Assembly: GCA_964550895.1 (NCBI GenBank)
Contig: CAZKAP010000058.1
Span: 1 to 10,731 of the forward strand
DNA: 10,731 nt
Direction of reading: 5' to 3'
DNA from: CAZKAP01 sp964550895
GTDB lineage: Bacteria > Bacteroidota > Bacteroidia > Flavobacteriales > Flavobacteriaceae
Shown piece after piece: positions 6,843-10,731 of this stretch. How positions within the stretch are numbered: the stretch's first letter is position 1; each line of letters starts with the position of its first letter. Below the pieces are notes generated by a model, which saw only the letters and a list, made by a program, of their open reading frames with translations, searched no databases and had not been told where the DNA came from. The position numbers and the translations under genes were made by a program.

Positions 6843-7223
6843 ATGGAAATTCAAGGCGTAATCAAGCTGATAGACGAGACAAAAACCTATGGAAGCAGTG
6901 GCTTTCGCAAACGGGAATTGGTGCTGACCACCGAGGAGACCTATCCTCAGCACATCCTGATCGAATTTGTACAGGACCGCACCGACCTGCTGGACCCCTT
7001 ACGCCCGGGTGATAAGGTGAATATTAGTATCAACCTTAGGGGTAGGGAATGGACCAGTCCGCAGGGAGAAGTAAAGTACTTCAATTCGATCCAGGGATGG
7101 CGGATCGAAAAGGTACAGGACGGGGTTCCCAGCCCAGAAGCCGCCCCTCCGGCACCGCCCATGAACACCTACGAATCCACAAATAACGGAAACGACGAGG
7201 ACTACGACGATTTGCCCTTTTAA
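6843..7223 (+). CDS. DUF3127 protein with SSB-like acidic C-terminal tail
   Basis: A 126-residue protein of the kind annotated DUF3127 in Bacteroidota. Residues 1-92 form a compact, strand-rich domain with an OB-fold look: MEIQGVIKLI, FRKRELVLTT, HILIEFVQDR, GDKVNISINLRGREW and KYFNSIQGWRIEKV. A Pro/Ala-rich linker (about 94-107) and an Asn/Asp-rich tail follow, ending in DEDYDDLPF. That end closely resembles the DDDIPF tip of bacterial single-stranded DNA-binding protein, which recruits repair and replication partners. Domain, flexible linker and acidic tip with a final Phe are in the same order as in SSB. I infer a nucleic-acid-binding role; the exact function is not established from this sequence. 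aat follows after 54 bases on the same strand. Confidence 0.88.
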   Translation: MEIQGVIKLIDETKTYGSSGFRKRELVLTTEETYPQHILIEFVQDRTDLLDPLRPGDKVNISINLRGREWTSPQGEVKYFNSIQGWRIEKVQDGVPSPEAAPPAPPMNTYESTNNGNDEDYDDLPF

Positions 7224-7229
7224 AGCCCT

Positions 7230-7254
7230 CTGCCTTTAGCCGATGGCAGGTTTT
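7230..7254 (+). terminator. Weak hairpin with short T-run between the DUF3127 gene and aat
   Basis: CTGCC (7230-7234) pairs with GGCAG (7245-7249), followed by GTTTT. Five base pairs, a 10-base loop and only four Ts make this a poor terminator; it may reduce read-through into aat or mean nothing. Confidence 0.25.
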
Positions 7255-7277
7255 GGGATATCAAAAGACGATCAACC

Positions 7278-7952
7278 ATGCGTGCAAACGGTGAAAACAT
7301 ACGGATTCCTTTCCTGGATGCCTTTACGGACTTTCCACCCGTCCATCAGGCCAATGAAATGGGCCTGCTGGCCATGGGGGGAGACCTGTCGCCCAAACGT
7401 TTAATGGAAGCCTATCACAAGGGGATTTTTCCCTGGTTCAATCAGGACGAATTGATCCTCTGGTGGAGCCCCGATCCGCGCATGGTTTTATTTCCCGACC
7501 GAATCAAGGTGTCCAAAAGTATGCGCAGCGTGCTTCGTTCCGGACGCTTCAGACTCACCGTGAATAATAGCTTTGACCAGGTTATCGAGCGCTGTTCCCG
7601 CATTCCCCGTCACGGACAGGAAGGTACATGGATAACGGATAAAATGAAGGAGGCCTATATACGCCTCCACGAATTGGGCAAGGCACACTCCTACGAAGTT
7701 TGGAAGGATAACGAACTGGTAGGCGGACTGTACGGAGTCGACCTGGGTCGTATTTTCTGCGGAGAGAGTATGTTCTCCGAGGTATCCAACGCCTCGAAGT
7801 TCGCCCTCATACAGCTGGCCCGGAAACTCAATGAAAAGGGATATATGCTGATCGATTGCCAGAGCTACACGGCCCATCTGGAAGGCATGGGAGGGGAATT
7901 GATTCCCCGGGCGGAATTCGTGGAATACCTGAGTCGCAATCAGGAACCTTAA
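7278..7952 (+). CDS. aat: Leucyl/phenylalanyl-tRNA--protein transferase
   Basis: Aat transfers Leu or Phe from charged tRNA to proteins with an N-terminal Lys or Arg, marking them for ClpS/ClpAP in the bacterial N-degron pathway. The 224-residue protein shows the family motifs in order: GLLAMGGDLSPKRLMEAYHKG and IFPWF (29-54), WWSPDPR (62-68), TWIT (117-120), HSYEVW (137-142), GGLYGVDLGRIFCGESMFS (149-167) and IDCQ with HLEGMGGELIPR (192-211). All are intact and the length is normal. The ATG at 7278 is used; no earlier in-frame start improves the match. It follows the DUF3127 gene closely. Its stop codon overlaps by 4 bases that of the convergent transporter gene. Confidence 0.97.
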   Translation: MRANGENIRIPFLDAFTDFPPVHQANEMGLLAMGGDLSPKRLMEAYHKGIFPWFNQDELILWWSPDPRMVLFPDRIKVSKSMRSVLRSGRFRLTVNNSFDQVIERCSRIPRHGQEGTWITDKMKEAYIRLHELGKAHSYEVWKDNELVGGLYGVDLGRIFCGESMFSEVSNASKFALIQLARKLNEKGYMLIDCQSYTAHLEGMGGELIPRAEFVEYLSRNQEP

Positions 7953-8911
7953 AAAGTGGAGGCGATCTGCATATACAGGGGCATCCCCAGGGTAATATTG
8001 AACGGAAAGGTCACGGCCAGTGCCATCGGCACATAAAGGCTGGGATTGGCTTTGGGAGCAGCAAGTTTCATGGCTGCGGGGACGGCTATATAGGAGGCGC
8101 TGGCCGCGAGTATGGCGAAAAGGAACCGATTCCCCAGATCGTCGGTGACCCATTGGCTGACATAGGCCGTCAGACAGCCGTTAATCAGGGGGAGTATGAT
8201 GGCAAAGAACAGGGCGAATTTTCCCTTCCTGACGAAATCCGTTAGTCGTCGCCCGCTGTTGATGCCCATGTCCAGCAGAAAAACCGCCAGAAACCCTTTG
8301 AAGATATCGGTGGTAAACGGTTTGATCCCTTCGGCCTGCTGATCGCTGGCGACAAATCCAATAATCAGGCTTCCGATAATAAGGAACACGCTTCCGTTGG
8401 TCAGCGAATGGTGCAGAATTTTACCCATCGGCTGCTTTTCTTCCTGATCCTTTCTGAATAGGGACATCAGGAGCACACCGACCATAATGGCTGGGGCTTC
8501 CATCAGCGCCATAACGGCCACCATATGCCCTCCGTAGTGAATTTCTTTGAGCTCCAGGAAGGAAATCGCCGTAACGAAAGTTACCGCGCTGACTGAACCG
8601 TAGGCGGCGGCAATACTGCCGGCATTGGGTATGCTGAAGCGGGTCTTAAGAACGAAAAAGGCGACCACGGGTACTACCGATGCCAGTAACAAACCGAAGA
8701 AGAGCGAACCGATGATTTCTCCATCCAGGGTACTGTGTGCCAGCTCTACCCCTCCCTTAAAGCCGATGGAGAATAGCAGGTACAGGGAAATAAAACGCGA
8801 GGAATTCTCAGGAATTTCCAGGTCACTCTTTAGCCGAACCGCCAATATACCCAGGAAGAAAAAGAGCAGGGCAGGGTTGGTGAGGTTCTCCCACAACAGC
8901 GAAAAGTCCAT
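7949..8911 (-). CDS. SbtA-type sodium-dependent bicarbonate transporter
   Basis: A 320-residue polytopic inner-membrane protein of the Sbt_1 family (PF05982, formerly DUF897), which includes cyanobacterial SbtA, a Na+/HCO3- symporter. About ten hydrophobic segments form two inverted halves. Signature stretches are LLFSIGFKGGVEL (45-57), the serine-rich AYGSVSAVTFVTA (103-115) in the first half, FLLDMGINSGRRL (211-223), and ASASYIAVPAAMKLA (270-284), the matching region of the second half. The central hydrophilic loop (about 152-165) is shorter than in cyanobacterial SbtA (about 370 residues). It lies 10 bases behind a 95-residue gene and is probably in one operon with it, opposite a CbbR-like regulator. 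In a heterotroph the bicarbonate would serve carboxylases of anaplerosis and lipid synthesis. Transport of bicarbonate is inferred from the family; some members have other or unknown substrates. Confidence 0.92.
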   Translation of the reverse strand: MDFSLLWENLTNPALLFFFLGILAVRLKSDLEIPENSSRFISLYLLFSIGFKGGVELAHSTLDGEIIGSLFFGLLLASVVPVVAFFVLKTRFSIPNAGSIAAAYGSVSAVTFVTAISFLELKEIHYGGHMVAVMALMEAPAIMVGVLLMSLFRKDQEEKQPMGKILHHSLTNGSVFLIIGSLIIGFVASDQQAEGIKPFTTDIFKGFLAVFLLDMGINSGRRLTDFVRKGKFALFFAIILPLINGCLTAYVSQWVTDDLGNRFLFAILAASASYIAVPAAMKLAAPKANPSLYVPMALAVTFPFNITLGMPLYMQIASTF

Positions 8912-8921
8912 ACCAATCGGG

Positions 8922-9209
8922 CTATTCTTGGTCTATGCTCTGGATCTCCAGGTTACCGACAATCCGATACTTCTTGCCCTGTGCCTTATGGGACATCAGG
9001 AACTCGCGGGCCAGTTCCTTGTCGCGCAACAGTTCGGATATCCGTCCATCGGGAAACTCGGTATTGGCATGGACATTCCCCTCGTACCAGGAAAGGCGTT
9101 GCAACTTGTGAAAGTTAATCTTCTGATCGAACAGGGCCTGTACGATATCCATGGCCTCCGATGCGGTGAACTGGCCCTTGACCAGTTCGTATTTTACTTT
9201 TTCTGACAT
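8922..9209 (-). CDS. Small conserved-looking protein, unknown, in operon with the SbtA-type transporter
   Basis: A 95-residue soluble, charged protein with no signal peptide or membrane segment. I do not recognise the family. It reads as an alpha/beta protein: KVKYELVKGQFT, a helix ASEAMDIVQALFDQKINFHKLQRLSW (16-41), FPDGRISELLRDKELAREFLMSHK (52-75) and a closing strand KKYRIVGNLEIQSI. Coding status is supported by its position: it starts near a divergent promoter region, ends 10 bases before the transporter, and its codon use resembles its neighbours'. Cyanobacterial SbtA is controlled by SbtB, a PII-like protein of about 110 residues, but the PII signatures (T-loop, C-terminal GRxG-type motif) are not visible, so it should not be called SbtB. 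A regulatory or accessory role for the transporter is only an inference from position. Confidence 0.8.
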   Translation of the reverse strand: MSEKVKYELVKGQFTASEAMDIVQALFDQKINFHKLQRLSWYEGNVHANTEFPDGRISELLRDKELAREFLMSHKAQGKKYRIVGNLEIQSIDQE

Positions 9210-9347
9210 CTTTGGGTGTTTTTATTATCCGGCCAGACGTAAGGTTCGTCAGGCGATTCTTTCTCTTTTTCTAACCGGATGCAAAAGTGAAATTAATTAT
9301 TTATTTAGGATAATATATATTTATGATAAGAGACATTAGAATTATTA
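9210..9347. promoter_or_regulatory. Divergent promoter/operator region between the SbtA operon and the LysR regulator
   Basis: LysR-type regulators usually bind in the intergenic region with the divergent target operon, and this 138-base gap fits. Toward the 95-residue gene, CACTTTTG on the minus strand (9282-9289) matches TAnnTTTG at five of six fixed bases, without a -33 TTTG, as expected for an activator-dependent promoter. Toward the regulator, TATATTTA (9316-9323) is likewise one base off. The very AT-rich stretch 9290-9330 between them is the likely operator; T-N11-A boxes are too common in it to pinpoint. Confidence 0.5.
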
Positions 9348-10298
9348 ATGAATTACAGTCTTCATCAGCTTCGCATTTTTTACCGGGTTTCGCAAAATCA
9401 GAGTATTACAAAGACAGCCGAGGAAATGCTGTTGTCTCAGCCGGCGGTCTCCATACAATTGAAGAAGTTCCAGGAGCAGTTTCCCATGCCTCTTACCGAG
9501 ATCGTGGGCAGGCGGCTGTACCTGACGGATTTCGGGAGGAAAATTGCACACATGGCCCAGGGCATTATCGAAGAAGTGGAACTGCTCGACCAGCATACTC
9601 AGGCATTGGACGACAAGTTGGTGGGAACTTTGAAACTCACGGTAGTCTCTACGGGCAAGTATGTCATACCGTATTACCTGAGTGGTTTCTACAAGGCGAA
9701 TCCCGGGGTGGACATACAGATGAATGTGACCAACAAGAGCACGGTGCTGAGCAATATGGAGGCCAATACTGCCGATCTTGCGCTGGTGTCCCTGCTCCCG
9801 GATGCCTTTAAAGTGCACAATCTCGAGCTCCTGCCGAATGTGCTTTGCCTGATTGGTAAAAAGGAGCTATATGATCCCGACCATTTCCTGACGGACGGCG
9901 CCCTGGAGCGATCTCCCTTGATCTTTCGGGAACAGGGATCCGCTACCCGTCTGACCATGGAGACCTACCTGTCCGAACGGCAGATACGACTCCGCAAGAA
10001 GATGGAACTGACCTCCAACGAGGCTGTCAAGCAATCGGTACTGGCGGGCCTCGGCCTTTCGGTCATGCCCCTGATCGGACTCCGGAACGAATTGCAAAAC
10101 GATGAACTACAGGTATATCCCACTCCGGGACTGCCGATCACTACGCACTGGAACCTGATCTGGATGTCGGGCAAGAAGTTTTCTCCGGTAACCCGGGCAT
10201 TTATTGATTACGTACGCTCCAATACGGATGCCATCGTCAGGCAACATTTTTCCTGGTCGGATGCGTACATACCTGCCGATCCTCAGTTGAAAGGATAA
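9348..10298 (+). CDS. LysR-family transcriptional regulator, CbbR/CmpR-like
   Basis: A 316-residue LysR-type regulator. The N-terminal winged helix-turn-helix (about 1-62) has the classic pattern LHQLRIFYRVSQNQSITKTAEEM with QPAVSIQLKKFQ (31-42). The effector domain (about 92-300) opens with GTLKLTVVSTGKYVIPYYLSGF and contains IFREQGSATR (192-201) and LTSNEAVKQSVLAGLGLSVMP (221-241). These blocks are those of the CbbR/CmpR branch, which senses metabolites such as 2-phosphoglycolate, RuBP or NADPH and controls carbon fixation and bicarbonate uptake in autotrophs. Divergent placement next to an SbtA-type gene supports control of that transporter; the effector is unknown. The ATG at 9348 starts directly at the expected MNYSLHQLR. 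A short inverted repeat overlaps its stop codon. Confidence 0.94.
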   Translation: MNYSLHQLRIFYRVSQNQSITKTAEEMLLSQPAVSIQLKKFQEQFPMPLTEIVGRRLYLTDFGRKIAHMAQGIIEEVELLDQHTQALDDKLVGTLKLTVVSTGKYVIPYYLSGFYKANPGVDIQMNVTNKSTVLSNMEANTADLALVSLLPDAFKVHNLELLPNVLCLIGKKELYDPDHFLTDGALERSPLIFREQGSATRLTMETYLSERQIRLRKKMELTSNEAVKQSVLAGLGLSVMPLIGLRNELQNDELQVYPTPGLPITTHWNLIWMSGKKFSPVTRAFIDYVRSNTDAIVRQHFSWSDAYIPADPQLKG

Positions 10299-10318
10299 CT
10301 TTTGATAAATAAAAGTTA
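10296..10318. repeat. 8-bp AT-rich inverted repeat overlapping the LysR stop codon
   Basis: TAACTTTT (10296-10303) and AAAAGTTA (10311-10318) form a perfect 8-bp inverted repeat with the 7-base spacer GATAAAT. It includes the stop codon of the LysR gene and lies about 30 bases upstream of the predicted promoter of the TetR gene. It could be an operator for the TetR protein or a weak transcript end; there is no following U-run. Confidence 0.5.
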
Positions 10319-10322
10319 AACC

Positions 10323-10354
10323 TTTAATCAGCGATAGTAATACTATTATTTTTG
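10323..10354 (+). promoter_or_regulatory. Bacteroidota-type promoter for the TetR gene
   Basis: TATTTTTG (10347-10354) is an exact TAnnTTTG -7 element. TTTA at 10323-10326, exactly 20 bases upstream, stands where the -33 TTTG is expected. The start codon follows 18 bases after the element, giving a leader of about 10-14 bases. Confidence 0.65.
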
Positions 10355-10372
10355 CGCCCGTTACTCTAGCGC

Positions 10373-10731
10373 ATGGACAGACTCATACCCAGTATCCGCA
10401 TTGAAATCGATTCGCGCCTCTACGTCAAGGATCCTCAATCCTCTGATCTGGGCAGGCGCATCGTGTCCCGAGGTATTGAACTCATAGACGAGCTGGGCTT
10501 TGAGCAGTTCAACTTCAGGAAACTCGGGTTGAGTATCGGTTCCAATGAGAGTTCCGTGTATCGGTATTTCGAGAATAAACACAAGTTCCTGCTGTATTTA
10601 ATATCCTGGTATTGGGCGTGGACCGAGTATAAACTCGTATTTTCCATACAGAATCTGAGCGATCCCGTCCGCAGAATTGAGGTTGCCATACGCATACTTA
10701 CGGAGGAAATCGTGGCGGACGAGGCATTTGG
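10373..10731 (+). CDS. TetR/AcrR-family transcriptional regulator, C-terminus cut by window end
   Basis: An open frame from the ATG at 10373 runs past the window edge, giving the first 119 residues. After about 25 leading residues comes a TetR-type DNA-binding domain: helix GRRIVSRGIELIDELGFEQF (27-46), then the helix-turn-helix NFRKLGLSIGSNESSVYRYF (47-66) with the typical YRYF end of the recognition helix, followed by ENKHKFLLYLISWYWAW. The start of the ligand-binding domain (about 85 onward) is present; its sequence tells nothing about the ligand. The gene has its own promoter with a short leader, and an inverted repeat upstream might be its operator. What it controls is probably beyond the window. 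Confidence 0.9.
   Translation, partial: MDRLIPSIRIEIDSRLYVKDPQSSDLGRRIVSRGIELIDELGFEQFNFRKLGLSIGSNESSVYRYFENKHKFLLYLISWYWAWTEYKLVFSIQNLSDPVRRIEVAIRILTEEIVADEAF

Noticed and set aside
7488..8153. A 221-residue open frame on the minus strand across aat and the transporter
   Set aside because: It overlaps two clearly identified genes in the wrong frame and shows no domain.
8922..9209. Calling the 95-residue gene sbtB
   Set aside because: Position fits, but no PII signature is visible in the protein.
10361..10695. Two open frames on the minus strand at the window end
   Set aside because: The plus strand there encodes a recognisable TetR-type DNA-binding domain with its own promoter.
1..10731. 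tRNA or rRNA genes, CRISPR arrays, insertion sequences, phage or defence genes
   Set aside because: No cloverleaf, rRNA core, regularly spaced repeat, transposase or defence motif was recognised on either strand.

Overview
The window comes from a member of the Bacteroidota, most likely a marine Flavobacteriia of moderate GC (Robiginitalea/Muricauda-like; the genus is a guess). The clues are Bacteroidota-type -7 promoter elements (TAnnTTTG) at several gene fronts, starts without a clear Shine-Dalgarno, a lineage-typical DUF3127 protein, and a TonB-dependent receptor under a TPP riboswitch. It reads as ordinary chromosome: no tRNA or rRNA gene, CRISPR, insertion sequence or phage gene was seen.

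Layout. 1-632: a gene-less, lower-GC stretch with scattered short hairpins and no recognised function. 633-793: a TAnnTTTG element followed directly by a complete TPP riboswitch and a 5' leader. 794-2980: a TonB-dependent outer-membrane receptor, inferred to take up thiamine or a precursor. 3034-4050: a Gfo/Idh/MocA oxidoreductase, probably in the same transcript. 4061-4504 (minus): a lipoprotein with a Rieske-like fold whose cluster ligands look eroded. 4505-4662: a divergent intergenic region in which a promoter runs straight into a hairpin plus U-tract ahead of greA. 4663-5569: greA and a HIT-family protein. 5573-6727 (minus): a membrane histidine kinase with no response regulator beside it. 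6843-7952: a DUF3127 protein with an SSB-like acidic tail, then aat. 7949-9209 (minus): an SbtA-type bicarbonate transporter preceded by a 95-residue protein of unknown family. 9348-10298: a CbbR/CmpR-like LysR regulator divergent from that pair. 10373-end: a TetR-family regulator cut by the window edge.

How the genes work together. Two modules stand out. The first is thiamine-responsive: riboswitch, receptor, oxidoreductase. The second looks like regulated inorganic-carbon uptake: LysR regulator, then a divergent operon of the 95-residue protein and SbtA. Between them lie housekeeping genes: transcript cleavage (GreA), nucleotide hydrolysis (HIT) and N-degron tagging (Aat). All three convergent gene pairs end within 10 bases of each other or overlap, leaving no room for intergenic terminators.

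The points most worth a second look are the greA leader hairpin (arranged like the E. coli GraL attenuator), the unexplained first 630 bases, the eroded Rieske-like lipoprotein, and the unknown partner of SbtA.
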